The translations under genes were made by a program, and so were the position numbers. 64,000 nucleotides of DNA from Hypericibacter adhaerens (GTDB taxonomy: Bacteria > Pseudomonadota > Alphaproteobacteria > Dongiales > Dongiaceae): contig NZ_CP042582.1 of the NCBI RefSeq assembly GCF_008728835.1, forward strand, positions 5,687,001-5,751,000, in the 5' to 3' direction. Under the pieces are notes generated by a model that saw nothing but the letters and a program-made list of their open reading frames with translations, ran no database searches and was not told the origin of the DNA. Shown here piece by piece: positions 6,838 to 15,854 of this stretch (positions within the stretch are counted from its first letter, which is position 1; every line of letters begins with the position of its first letter).

Positions 6838-8979
6838 TCATTTCGTCTCGGCCCGCTCCACGCCTTTCCAGTCGGGCGGCGGCGGGTCCTGCCGATAGCG
6901 GAGCGCGCGGTCGCGGTAGAGCAGCGCCAGCCGGTCGCCGTGCCAGGTGGCCAGGATGCCATCGAAGAGCGCCAAGGCCCCGTCCCAGTCCCGCGCGTAA
7001 TAGCGGCCACAGGCGCTTTCCCAGCGCGCGAGCGGCTCGAGATCGCGGGGCCGCTGGTCGCGCAGGCCCAGGAGCTCGTAGAGCCGGATGGGCTCGGTCG
7101 CGCCCACCGGGATCACGGAATCGACGAAGCGGAACAGGAATTCCTCGCCCGCACCCCGGCGGACCGCGTCGCTCGCCAGCAGCATCGTGCCGTACCGCTT
7201 GTTGAGGCCCTCGATGCGCGAGGCGAGATTCACCACATGGCCCATGGCCGTGTAGTTCATGCGGTCGATCGAGCCGATCGTGCCGACCACGACCTCGCCC
7301 GTATGCAGGCCGAACCGCGTGGGCATGGCAGGGATGGATTCGCTGGCGAAGGCCTCGTTGAGCCGCTCGATGCGCGCCGCCGCGGCGAGCGCGCCGAGGC
7401 AGGCCTGGCGGACATGATCGGGTTGGGCCACGGGCGCGTTCCAGAAGGCCATGATCGAATCGCCCAGATATTTGTCGATCGTGCCGCCCGCCTCGACCAG
7501 GGCGGCGCCGGCCTCGCTGAAATAGCGCGATGTCATCCGCGTCAGCTGCTCGGGATCGAGGGTCTCGGCCAAGCTGGTGAAGCCCGCCACGTCGGTGAAG
7601 AGGACGGTGAGGGGCTGGCGCCTGCCGCCCAGCTCCGGCTGGAGACGGTGCGCCAGGATGTTGTGCACCAGCTGGCCCGGCACATAGCGCGAGAACTGGC
7701 GCAAGCCGGCGCGCATCGCCGCGACCGCGCCGTCGAGCGCCATGATCTCGCCGATGCGCGAACGGCGCATCGGCGGCTCCTCGAAATCGAACCGCATGAT
7801 CCGCGCCACGTCGGTCCTGAGCTCGCGCAAGGGCCGCGTCACCCGGCCCGAGACCAGCATGACGAGGACGGCACCCACCACGATCGCCGCCAGCCCGACC
7901 AGCAGCAGCCGCGTGCGCAAGTGGTCGGCCGGCCCCAGGATCAGGTCGTAGGGATAGGCCATGGCCGTGGTCAGCGTGTCGACCGATCCGCTGCTCGGCT
8001 CGAACCGCGCGAGATAGGGGCGGCCCTCGATCGTCACCAGCCGGTCCGCAGGTGAAGGATCCTGCTGGTAGCTGTCATAGAGCGCCCGCAGGCGCGGCGA
8101 CTTGAGCAGCCCGATGGGAACCAGCGCTTCGGGTGCGCTGGGGTTGACCTCCATGCGCAACTGCTCGGCGTCGGGATGGGCGATCAGGTTGCCCTGGCGG
8201 TCGAAGATGAAGAGCTCCATCTCCGGCGACTGCCGCAGCAGGCCCATCTGCCGGCCGAGATCGCCGAGCTCGACATCGATCGCCAGCACGTCCCCCGCCG
8301 GCCGCTCCAGCGGCTGCGCCATGGTGATGCCCATGATGGGCAGGGGCCGGAACTGGTAGGGGGCGGTCAGCACGACCCGCCGGGCCCGGAGGGCATCCTG
8401 GTACCAGGGCCGCAGCCGGGGATCGTAGTCGGTCCAGGCCAGGGCGGTGGTGGCGAGGCTGTTCAAATCCTTGTCGAGCAGCATCCAACGCGCCGCCGCG
8501 CCCTCGCCGGCCCCGGGACCCGTCTGCGTCCCCATCCGGACCGCGAAGGCGGCCTTGTCGGTCGCGATCCGCTGGAGCTCGGACGGCAGGCCGCGGCTCA
8601 GATCGAACACGGCGAAGAAGCGGCCATTGGCCTTGCCGAGGTTGAGGCCGGTGACCGAGGGGTTCAGCTGCTCCACCTGCTGCAGCAGCCGGGTCAGCAG
8701 CGGCGCCAGGCGGTCGGGCGGTGCCTCCGTGTCGAGGCTCAGCGCGGCGGTCTCGAGAAAGACCTGGGCGGTCCTGACGGCACGCGCCGTGATCGCATCG
8801 ATGCCGTCGGAGACCCGGTCGAAATTGCCTCGCGCCTCGTCTTCGGCGATGCGCGCGAGCCGCTCATGGCTGTAAAGCACCAAGCCGCCGATCGTCGCCA
8901 CGATGATGGTGACGAACAGCAGGGTCAGGATCGCCTGGAGCGGCAGGGCGCGAGGGTCGCGGGCCGGCGGCTTCGCCAC
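6838..8979 (-). CDS. Membrane sensor adenylate cyclase (dCache-HAMP-class III cyclase)
   Basis: This 713-aa protein starts at GTG 8979 with GGGGATTCCTC just upstream. TM1 is at about 14-36, followed by a periplasmic double-Cache-type domain (about 37-350; DPRLRPWYQDA is typical), TM2 at 356-380, a HAMP linker (377-429) and a class III nucleotide cyclase domain (about 455-640). Metal aspartates are D463 (FTDVAGF) and D507 (DKYLGDS); K503 selects adenine, with the Thr of NYTAMG at the position that is Thr in class IIIb enzymes. The transition-state Asn and Arg are in VNLASR. All catalytic residues are present, so cAMP synthesis in response to an extracytoplasmic ligand is likely. It is convergent with the flavin oxidoreductase gene and is transcribed alone. 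Confidence 0.92.
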   Translation of the reverse strand: MAKPPARDPRALPLQAILTLLFVTIIVATIGGLVLYSHERLARIAEDEARGNFDRVSDGIDAITARAVRTAQVFLETAALSLDTEAPPDRLAPLLTRLLQQVEQLNPSVTGLNLGKANGRFFAVFDLSRGLPSELQRIATDKAAFAVRMGTQTGPGAGEGAAARWMLLDKDLNSLATTALAWTDYDPRLRPWYQDALRARRVVLTAPYQFRPLPIMGITMAQPLERPAGDVLAIDVELGDLGRQMGLLRQSPEMELFIFDRQGNLIAHPDAEQLRMEVNPSAPEALVPIGLLKSPRLRALYDSYQQDPSPADRLVTIEGRPYLARFEPSSGSVDTLTTAMAYPYDLILGPADHLRTRLLLVGLAAIVVGAVLVMLVSGRVTRPLRELRTDVARIMRFDFEEPPMRRSRIGEIMALDGAVAAMRAGLRQFSRYVPGQLVHNILAHRLQPELGGRRQPLTVLFTDVAGFTSLAETLDPEQLTRMTSRYFSEAGAALVEAGGTIDKYLGDSIMAFWNAPVAQPDHVRQACLGALAAAARIERLNEAFASESIPAMPTRFGLHTGEVVVGTIGSIDRMNYTAMGHVVNLASRIEGLNKRYGTMLLASDAVRRGAGEEFLFRFVDSVIPVGATEPIRLYELLGLRDQRPRDLEPLARWESACGRYYARDWDGALALFDGILATWHGDRLALLYRDRALRYRQDPPPPDWKGVERAETK

Positions 8980-9256
8980 GAGGAATCCCCAGGAACGGCC
9001 GGATCGGGAACCACCGATAACATGCCGCCGGCGCCGTGACGAGACGGCCCCCGGCCGGACAGCGGCCGGCTCCGCAAGAACCGGGGTGCCTCCCGCCGCC
9101 GCAGGTTCTAGAGCTTGAGGGCGGCGCGCGGCCGTCCGGCCGGGTGCGCCGCCGCCTCGAGCGCGGTCATCGAGCCGCCAGTGCCGGGCGACACCCTTGA
9201 TGTCGAGAGGGGAGGCCGGCGATGATGATCGCCTGCATCGGGATCAACGCCACTCC

Positions 9257-9931
9257 ATGAAGCACAGCAGGCTCGCTCTCGCCGATCTTTTTGCCGGCGC
9301 GCCGCCGCCGCGCCAGGGCAGCGTGCGGCCGCTCGCGCCGGGTGCGGCGCTGCTGCAGGGCTTCGTCCATGCCAGCCTGCCGGCGCTGCTGCAGGCGATC
9401 GAGCATGTGGCGCAGCAGGCGCCGTTCCGCCGGATGGTCACGCCCGGCGGCCATGCGATGTCAGTGGCCATGACCAATTGCGGGACGGTCGGCTGGGTCA
9501 CCGACCGTGCCGGCTATCGCTACAGCCAGACCGATCCGCAGACGGGCCTGGCCTGGCCACCGCTGCCGCCGATCTTCGTGGCGCTCGCGGTCGGTGCCGC
9601 CAAGGCCGCGGGGTTTCCCGGGTTCGAGCCCGATGCCTGCCTGGTCAACCGCTACGAGCCGGGCACGAAGCTCTCCTTGCACCAGGACAAGGACGAACGC
9701 GATTTCTCCCAGCCGATCGTCTCGGTCTCGCTGGGGCTGCCGGCGGTGTTCCTGTTCGGCGGCGAGCAGCGCAACCGCAAGCCGATGCGGCTGCGCCTGG
9801 AAAGCGGCGATGTGGTGGTCTGGGGCGGGCCGGCCCGCCACCGCTATCACGGGGTCGATCTCCTGGCCGAGGGCAGCGATCCCCTGGCCGGCCCCTATCG
9901 CTACAACCTGACCCTGCGCAAGGCGCTCTAG
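9257..9931 (+). CDS. alkB: Alpha-ketoglutarate-dependent DNA repair dioxygenase AlkB
   Basis: This 224-aa protein (E. coli AlkB is 216 aa) removes alkyl lesions such as 1-methyladenine and 3-methylcytosine by oxidative demethylation. Fe(II) ligands H142 and D144 are in LHQDKDE, and H198 is in RHRYHGV; the 2-oxoglutarate arginines are in PYRYNLTLR at the C-terminus. The substrate-lid region YRYSQTDPQTG aligns with the AlkB core. The ATG at 9257 (MKHSRLALADLF) gives the standard N-terminus; an upstream in-frame ATG at 9197 would add 20 atypical residues. Its stop codon overlaps the stop of the convergent DUF427 gene by four bases (CTAG). Confidence 0.94.
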   Translation: MKHSRLALADLFAGAPPPRQGSVRPLAPGAALLQGFVHASLPALLQAIEHVAQQAPFRRMVTPGGHAMSVAMTNCGTVGWVTDRAGYRYSQTDPQTGLAWPPLPPIFVALAVGAAKAAGFPGFEPDACLVNRYEPGTKLSLHQDKDERDFSQPIVSVSLGLPAVFLFGGEQRNRKPMRLRLESGDVVVWGGPARHRYHGVDLLAEGSDPLAGPYRYNLTLRKAL

Positions 9932-10335
9932 CCCGGCAGCTCCTCGATCGAGACGCGATCGGGGTAGAAGGCGAGATGGCCCTTGATGCTGGCCATCGCG
10001 TCATAGGGCGCCTCGTAGCTCCAGACCGCGTTCTCGGCGCGCCGGCCGCCGGCCTCGATGCTGTAATAGGACGCATCGCCCTTGTAGGGGCAGTAGCTGT
10101 GATGATCGGTGCGCGCGAGGAGCGCCATTTTCACATCGGCACGCGGGATGTACTGGACCGGGTCGTAAGCGGCCTCCTGCAGCGTCAGCGCGCGTTTCGT
10201 TTCGGCGATCACCTGGCCGTTCCAGGTGACGCGGACCGGCCGCGGGTTGGGCTCGATCGTGATCGGATGATCGGGGCCCGGCAGCTTCATCGTCTTGGTC
10301 TTGGCTTGAGCGTTCGCCACGATGATGTCCTCCAT
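9928..10335 (-). CDS. DUF427 domain protein
   Basis: This protein of about 135 aa belongs to the DUF427 family, shown by HPITIEPNPRPVRV, the ALTLQEAAYDPVQYIPR region and TDHHSYCPYKGDASYYS. These are small beta-rich, probably cytoplasmic proteins of unknown biochemical role, often encoded next to redox or repair genes. ATG 10335 was chosen; a GTG at 10347 is possible and would add four residues, and the conserved region begins only around residue 20. It is the last gene of a minus-strand run that also holds a thiolase, an MFS transporter and an acyl-CoA ligase. Confidence 0.85.
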   Translation of the reverse strand: MEDIIVANAQAKTKTMKLPGPDHPITIEPNPRPVRVTWNGQVIAETKRALTLQEAAYDPVQYIPRADVKMALLARTDHHSYCPYKGDASYYSIEAGGRRAENAVWSYEAPYDAMASIKGHLAFYPDRVSIEELPG

Positions 10336-10367
10336 CGTTGGTCGCACAATCGGCCTGGCGCGGACGC

Positions 10368-11561
10368 TCAGCGCACCCGCTCCAGGATCGAGCAGTAGTT
10401 CGCCACGCCGGCGCCGCCCATGTTGAAGATGCCGCCGAGGCGGGCGCCGTCGGCCTTGGCGCCCAGGGGCTCGCCCGCGAGCTGGCGGGCGGCGATCACG
10501 TGCATCGACACGCCGGTGGCGCCGATCGGATGGCCCTTGGCCTTGAGCCCGCCCGAGAGATTGACCGGCAGGCGGCCGCCCAAGGAAGTGGCGCCCTCCT
10601 CGAGCAGATCGGCGCCGCGGCCCGGCTTGGCCAGGCCCATCGCCTCGTACTGCATCAGCTCGGCGATGGTGAAGCAGTCATGGCTCTCGGCGAAATCGAG
10701 ATCGTCGAGCGCGAGGCCGGCGCGCGCCAGGGCCAGCTTCCAGGCCCGCGCGGCCCCTTCGAGGAAGGTCATGTCCCGCCCGCTCATGGGCAGCGCGTCG
10801 TTCACATGCGCGGTCGCGCGGATGCGGATCTCGCGGTCGCGGGTCTCCGCCAGGCCCGATGAAGCCAGCACGATCGCGGCGGCGCCGTCGGAGACCATCG
10901 AGCAATCGGTGCGCCGGAGCGGCGGCGCCACCAGCGGATTCTCCGCACTCACCTTGCGGCAGAACTCGTAGCCCAGATCCTTCTGCAGATGGGCCAGCGG
11001 ATTGAGCGCGCCATAGCCGTGGTTCTTGGCGGCGATCCTGGCCAGCGCGTCGGACTTGTCGCCATAGCGCTGGAAATAGAGCTGCGCGATCTGGGCGAAG
11101 ATGCCGGCGAAGGAGGCGTCGGGCCCGCCCTCCTCGGCGACATAGCTGGCCGAGGCCAGCGCCTTCTGGATGTCGGGACCTGAATTCGACGTCATCTTCT
11201 CGGCACCCACCACCAGCACCAGCCGGGCGCTGCCGGCGGCGATGGATTTGAGGCCCTGCTGGATGGCGGCCGAGCCGCTGGCGCAGGCATTCTCCACCCG
11301 TGTCGCCGGCTTGTAGCGCAAGCCCGGCAGCGCCTGGATCGGCAGGGAGGCAGGGAAACCCTGCGGATCCATGCCCTGGTTGAAGTGGCTGACCACGACC
11401 TCGTCGATGTCGCGGGCCTCGACCTGCGCATGTTCCAGCGCCTCGCGGGCCGCGGCCCCCATCAGGCTTTCGAGCGTCTGGTCGCCGAGCTTGCCGAAGC
11501 GGGTATGACCCCAGCCGAGAATCGTGATGGGATCCGTGTGATCGGCGGTCCTGCCGTTCAT
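10368..11561 (-). CDS. Thiolase-family acetyl-CoA acetyltransferase
   Basis: This 397-aa protein is a thiolase-fold enzyme. The nucleophilic cysteine is C93 in ENACASGS; later motifs are GHPIGATG (catalytic histidine) and NMGGAGVANYC near the C-terminus. The NEAF-type motif is replaced by AESHDCFTIAE, typical of the SCP2/lipid-transfer-like thiolase subgroup rather than biosynthetic PhaA. These enzymes cleave or condense acyl-CoA thioesters. ATG 11561 has GGGAG eight bases upstream. It lies downstream of an acyl-CoA ligase and an MFS gene on the same strand, which suggests uptake, activation and thiolysis of an organic acid, although intergenic gaps of about 120-150 bases leave the operon uncertain. 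Confidence 0.87.
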   Translation of the reverse strand: MNGRTADHTDPITILGWGHTRFGKLGDQTLESLMGAAAREALEHAQVEARDIDEVVVSHFNQGMDPQGFPASLPIQALPGLRYKPATRVENACASGSAAIQQGLKSIAAGSARLVLVVGAEKMTSNSGPDIQKALASASYVAEEGGPDASFAGIFAQIAQLYFQRYGDKSDALARIAAKNHGYGALNPLAHLQKDLGYEFCRKVSAENPLVAPPLRRTDCSMVSDGAAAIVLASSGLAETRDREIRIRATAHVNDALPMSGRDMTFLEGAARAWKLALARAGLALDDLDFAESHDCFTIAELMQYEAMGLAKPGRGADLLEEGATSLGGRLPVNLSGGLKAKGHPIGATGVSMHVIAARQLAGEPLGAKADGARLGGIFNMGGAGVANYCSILERVR

Positions 11562-11711
11562 GTCCGATTGCTCCCGGGCGGAGGGTTCGAGGGGACGCGG
11601 GGCATGATATGGCAATCCCCGTCGGAGCGGCCAAGCCCTGTGGGTAAGATTGCAGGCGAGGGGCGATCTTCAGTCGGGCCGAGGCCGCGCGAGGGCGGCG
11701 CCCTGCGGGTT

Positions 11712-12875
11712 CTAGACCCGGCGGGTCAGCGCGATCAGGAGGAAAAGCAGGCAGGCGCTCCCGCCGGCCGCGAGGAAGCCATACGGATTCCACAGGTCGA
11801 GGCTGGTCCCGACCAGGATCGGTCCCACCAGCGTCCCGGTTTCGTAGGTGAAGGCGAAGAGAGCGTTGGCCGCGGCCAGGTCGCCGGATCCGAAGCGCCG
11901 CCCCACCATGGCGAGCCCCACCGTATAGAGCCCGCCGAAGGAGCCGCCCCAGATCGTCAGCAGCGGCCAGACGGCGAGGCTGCTCAGGGCGAGCGGCAGC
12001 AGCAGGAATCCCCCGGCGCTCAGCGTGGCCAGCAGGATCAGGAGCTTGCGGCCGTCGCGCCCGTCGTTCCGGTCGGCGAGCACGCCGATCGGCAGCTGCA
12101 GCAGCACATTGCCCAGCGCCACGGCGAACAGCATGCCGAAGCCGGCGCGCTCGCCCACGCTCATGCGGTCGGCAAAGACCGGGAAGAAGGCCAGGACCGA
12201 GTTGATCAGCACGCCGTTCAGCACCGCCGCGGCCATCAGGGTCGGCTGGCGGCGGAGCAGCGCCCCGTAATGCGCGGCCGGCTCGACGGGCAGGGAGGGG
12301 ATCAGGCGGCGCGCGAAGATCAGCGGCAGGGCCGACGCGGCGACCGTGCCGGTGATCAGGTAGAAGGGCAGCAACCCTTCCGTGCCGGTAATCATCAGCA
12401 CGGGGAAACCCAGGCAGTAGGCCGCCGACATGGTGGTGACATAGAGCCCGACCACGCGGCCGCGGGTGGCGTGGTCGGCCACGGTGTTGAGCCAGACCTC
12501 GCCGATCACCCAGTGGATCGCGATGCCCGCGCCCATGACGAAACGCAGCACGAACCAGCCCTCGAGGCTGTTCCAGACCGGCAGGAGCGCGATCGCCGCC
12601 GTCATGATCGCGACACCCAGATAGAGCGCGTTGGCGACGCCCAGGCGCCGCGCCAGGGTCGGGGTGGCGAGGGTGAAGAACAGGATCGCCGCCGCCTCGA
12701 TGGCGGTGTTGAAGCCGATCGTGCTGCCGCTATGCCCTTCCGCCGCCAGCCGCACGGAGAGGAGCGGCGTCGACATGGCGAAGGTGAGGGTGGAGGCGAA
12801 GGCGCTGGCGAGGATCGCGATCAGGCTGACCCGACGCTCGCCCGGACGGAGCAGCTGAGCCGGCAACGCGGTCAC
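11712..12875 (-). CDS. MFS transporter (YcaD/YfkF-like)
   Basis: This protein of about 387 aa has 12 predicted membrane helices in two halves. The first starts at SLIAILASAFASTLTFAMSTP, a loop carrying RR is near residue 70, and the second half opens at PTLMAAAVLNGVLINSVLAFF. GFNTAIEAAAI and WVIGEVWLN match small drug/sugar-type MFS carriers. No substrate can be inferred. No ATG precedes TM1; GTG 12875 with GCGAGAG just upstream is the best start, and a downstream GTG is possible. It sits between an acyl-CoA ligase and a thiolase on the same strand, so transport of a carboxylic acid used by them is plausible but unproven. Confidence 0.82.
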   Translation of the reverse strand: MTALPAQLLRPGERRVSLIAILASAFASTLTFAMSTPLLSVRLAAEGHSGSTIGFNTAIEAAAILFFTLATPTLARRLGVANALYLGVAIMTAAIALLPVWNSLEGWFVLRFVMGAGIAIHWVIGEVWLNTVADHATRGRVVGLYVTTMSAAYCLGFPVLMITGTEGLLPFYLITGTVAASALPLIFARRLIPSLPVEPAAHYGALLRRQPTLMAAAVLNGVLINSVLAFFPVFADRMSVGERAGFGMLFAVALGNVLLQLPIGVLADRNDGRDGRKLLILLATLSAGGFLLLPLALSSLAVWPLLTIWGGSFGGLYTVGLAMVGRRFGSGDLAAANALFAFTYETGTLVGPILVGTSLDLWNPYGFLAAGGSACLLFLLIALTRRV

Positions 12876-12994
12876 GCTCTCGCCGCTCAAGCAAGGTCTC
12901 CGTCGAAGGCCGCCGGGGCGCCGCTGGCGGCGAGGCGGAGGGTTGCGGGAAAAAGCGACGTCGGCGGAGACGGCAAGCGGAAGGGCTCGCCGTC

Positions 12995-14554
12995 TCAGCT
13001 GAGCATATGCCGCGCGATCTTGCCGGTGTTGGTCATCGGCAAGGCGTCGCGTATCTCGATCTGTCCCGGCGCCTGGCCGATCGGCAGCTCGCCGCGCAGC
13101 CATTCGAGCAGGGCCTGCGCGTCGATCGCCTGTTTCTGCTTCAAGGTGACGAAGGCCTTGCCGTCCTGGCCGTAGGTCGGATGGGGCACGGCCACCACCG
13201 CGGCCAGCGAGACCGCCGGATGGCGCTGCAGCAGGCTTTCCACCACCTCAGGGACGATATGCTCGTTGCCGCGCGTGATGCGGCTGTCCATCCGGCCGAT
13301 GATCTTGAGGTAGCCGTCCTCGCTGAAGGTGGCGATGTCGCGGGTGTGATACCAGCCGTCCTTCATCGTGGTGGCGGTGAGGTCCGGCCGGTTGATATAG
13401 CGCGTCATCATGGCGGGCGAGCGCACCAGGAGATGGCCGCGGTCGGTGAGCGCCAGGTCGTTGTCGTTGTCGTCGACGATGCGCGCCTCGATGCCCGGCA
13501 GGATCTTGCCGGTATAGCCCTCGCGCTGGCCGCCGCTGGGCCAGGACCAGGCAAGCGCGGCGCAGGTCTCCGAGGCGCCGTAGCCTGCCCGGAGCTGGAC
13601 GCCGAGCCGTTCGCGGAACTCCTTCTCCCAGGCCGCCGGCAGCGCCGCTCCGCCGCTGATGCAGAGCTTGAGCGGCACCTGCTCCTTCTTCACGCCGTCG
13701 GCATGGTCCAGCAGCCAGCGATAGAAGCTCGGCACCGCGACGATGAAGGTGGCGCCATGGTCGAGGATGTTCTGCCAGACCACGCCCGGGTTCCTGGCGT
13801 CGATCAGCGTGTTGGGATTCTCGCATTCGAGATAGACGACGCTCTGGCCGAGGAATACCGGCTGCAGCACCAGGAAGAGCTGCGACATCATGCATTCCAT
13901 CGTGAAGATGGAGAGCCTGACGCGGCAGTGATCGATCTCGAACAGCGGGATGGTGAGGTTGATCACCTCGGCGACGGCGCCGGCCGAGATCTCCAGCCCC
14001 TTCTGCTTGCCGGTCGAGCCGGAGGTATAGACGACGAGCGCCGGATCCTCGCGATCGACATGGCGGATGGTGAAGCGCTCGGGCCGGCCGCGCATCAGGT
14101 CGGCCATCGAGGGCAGGCCCTTCATCGGCGAAGCGCCCTCGGGATCATCCGGCAGGATCCAGATGTCCTTCACGCGCGGCAGGCGGCGGGCGGCCGCGAC
14201 GGCACGGGTGGCGACGTCGTCCTCGCCGTATTTGTCGAAGCAGAAGAAGGCGTCGACCTCGGAATCCTCGAGCATGAAGGCGAAATCCTGCTCGGTCGAA
14301 GTCCAGAGCAGGTTCACCACCGTGGCGCCCGTCATCAGGATGCCGAAATAGGCGACGAGGAAGGAGGGGCGGTTGTTGCAGCAGAGCGCGATGCGGTCGC
14401 CGGGCCCGTAGCCCTGGGCCGTCAACCCGGCCGCGACCTGGCAGGACCAGCGATAGATCCGGTCGTAGCGATAGGGGCGGTCGCGGAAGATGACCGCCGT
14501 CGCCTCGGGCGAACGCAGGGCTGTGGCCTCAAGGTAGAACGCAGCATTCGTCAT
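12995..14554 (-). CDS. AMP-dependent acyl-CoA synthetase/ligase (ANL superfamily)
   Basis: This 519-aa enzyme activates a carboxylic acid through an acyl-adenylate and transfers it to CoA. The phosphate-binding loop [11 protein letters not shown] is near residue 180, the A5 region is GYGASETCAALAW, the A7-A8 segment is WYHTRDIATFSEDGYLKIIGR with the hinge following, and the A10 catalytic lysine is in TNTGKIARH. The general organisation resembles CaiC/crotonobetaine-CoA ligases and related acyl-CoA ligases; the substrate is unresolved. ATG 14554 has GGGA six bases upstream. It is the first gene of the minus-strand ligase-MFS-thiolase run. Confidence 0.9.
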   Translation of the reverse strand: MTNAAFYLEATALRSPEATAVIFRDRPYRYDRIYRWSCQVAAGLTAQGYGPGDRIALCCNNRPSFLVAYFGILMTGATVVNLLWTSTEQDFAFMLEDSEVDAFFCFDKYGEDDVATRAVAAARRLPRVKDIWILPDDPEGASPMKGLPSMADLMRGRPERFTIRHVDREDPALVVYTSGSTGKQKGLEISAGAVAEVINLTIPLFEIDHCRVRLSIFTMECMMSQLFLVLQPVFLGQSVVYLECENPNTLIDARNPGVVWQNILDHGATFIVAVPSFYRWLLDHADGVKKEQVPLKLCISGGAALPAAWEKEFRERLGVQLRAGYGASETCAALAWSWPSGGQREGYTGKILPGIEARIVDDNDNDLALTDRGHLLVRSPAMMTRYINRPDLTATTMKDGWYHTRDIATFSEDGYLKIIGRMDSRITRGNEHIVPEVVESLLQRHPAVSLAAVVAVPHPTYGQDGKAFVTLKQKQAIDAQALLEWLRGELPIGQAPGQIEIRDALPMTNTGKIARHMLS

Positions 14555-14837
14555 GCGAATTCCCGATCGCTCCAACCACGGGGGTTTTGACCCTAACCCG
14601 CAACCGCAACAGGAAAAAGACAAATCATCCCAAAGAGCTTGGCTTGTTCGTCAACCAATAAACGACACGGTTTCGGTTCCCGGCGTGCGGGCACGACCGG
14701 TTCGTCCCGGGGCGCTTTCCCCGCTCTCGCGCCATGCTAAAGTCCTGGCAGAACAGAGAATCAGCCCCGCTTCCGAGGTTCTGCCAGGGTGGCAATGACC
14801 CTACGCGGTGGAGGGGACGGGGTTAAGCCTATCCGCC

Positions 14838-15167
14838 ATGTCGGCCAAGCTCAGCAAGTTCACCATCGGCCAGATCGTGCGCCACCGGATCTTTCCGTTC
14901 CGCGGCGTCATCTTCGACGTGGATCCCGAATTCGCCAACACCGAGGAATGGTACGAGGCGATCCCGGCCGAGATCCGGCCGCGCAAGGATCAGCCTTTCT
15001 ATCATCTGCTCGCCGAGAACGCCCAAACCACCTATGTGGCCTATGTCTCGGAGCAGAATCTGTTGCCGGACGAGGAGAACGGTCCGATCCGCCATCCGAT
15101 GGTGGCCGAGATGTTCGACGGCATCGTGGCCGGACGCTATCAGCTCAAATCGGCGCGGGCGAACTGA
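14838..15167 (+). CDS. hspQ: HspQ-type heat shock protein / hemimethylated-DNA-binding domain protein
   Basis: This 109-aa protein carries the YccV/HspQ domain across its full length: KFTIGQIVRHRIFPFRGVIFDVDPEFANT, then PFYHLLAEN and TTYVAYVSEQNL. In enterobacteria HspQ modulates Lon specificity and was first described as binding hemimethylated oriC DNA. Alphaproteobacterial copies are common. The start ATG 14838 gives MSAKLSKF; its Shine-Dalgarno is weak, and GTG 14808 is an alternative that adds ten residues. The gene is monocistronic, with convergent neighbours downstream. Confidence 0.9.
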   Translation: MSAKLSKFTIGQIVRHRIFPFRGVIFDVDPEFANTEEWYEAIPAEIRPRKDQPFYHLLAENAQTTYVAYVSEQNLLPDEENGPIRHPMVAEMFDGIVAGRYQLKSARAN

Positions 15168-15276
15168 TCGCCGCCCGGCGCGGCCGAGGGGGTCGGGGTC
15201 TGCGGAGCCGTGGCGGGCTCCGGTCGCCATGCATAGCCCCATATTCCCCCGCGGATTTGAGCGGGGGAGGCCGCCA

Positions 15277-15615
15277 TCACGCGATCGCCATGCCGCCGCC
15301 CATCAGCAGCGCCAGCAGGATCGCGAGCATGATGAAGAACAGCACGTTGCCGATGGTGCCGAGCGGCCGGCTGGCCCGCTCCATCCGCCGGCGCGCCGGC
15401 GAGCGGCGCTCGCGCCCGCCGACGAGCGCGATGAAGATGCCGCCGCCCGGCCAGGGCAGGCTGAGGCGCAGGTCGAGCGGATGGCGCGGCTCGGGCCAGC
15501 GCTCCGACATCGCACGCCGGATGGCCTCGGTCTGATCTTCCGACAGCGTCTCGCGGACGTCCGGCGGCAGGCGCCGGAGCATCTGCTCGATGCGGGCTTC
15601 ACCCATGGCGGTCAT
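15277..15615 (-). CDS. Small C-terminally anchored membrane protein, unknown function
   Basis: This 112-aa protein has AAGGAG eight bases before ATG 15615, good evidence that it is translated. Residues 1-50 are soluble and helical (RIEQMLRRLPPDVRETLSEDQTEAIRRAM is split by charged residues), residues 50-80 are basic with Pro/Gly, and one membrane helix of about 25 residues ends the protein (NVLFFIMLAILLALLMGG). The arrangement resembles tail-anchored proteins. I do not recognise the family and assign no role. It is convergent with hspQ. Confidence 0.65.
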   Translation of the reverse strand: MTAMGEARIEQMLRRLPPDVRETLSEDQTEAIRRAMSERWPEPRHPLDLRLSLPWPGGGIFIALVGGRERRSPARRRMERASRPLGTIGNVLFFIMLAILLALLMGGGMAIA

Positions 15616-15854
15616 CGTTTGGCACTCCTTCCATCCTGGAAGCCCGGCCGAATCCGGCCGGTCCCTTGCGGGCTGGCTATCGCATTGCCAAAACAGGGTA
15701 ATAAGCCGGGTGTTAAAATCCGCTTTACCGTGGAGGGTGCAGGCTTGCCCTTATTTTCCAGAGGGCTAGCGTGTCTGCTCAATGAACCGGTCGGCCCCGG
15801 ACCGGCAGCCGGGGGCGACCGACCTCCTCTTCAGGGAAGGCGAAGGAACGGATC

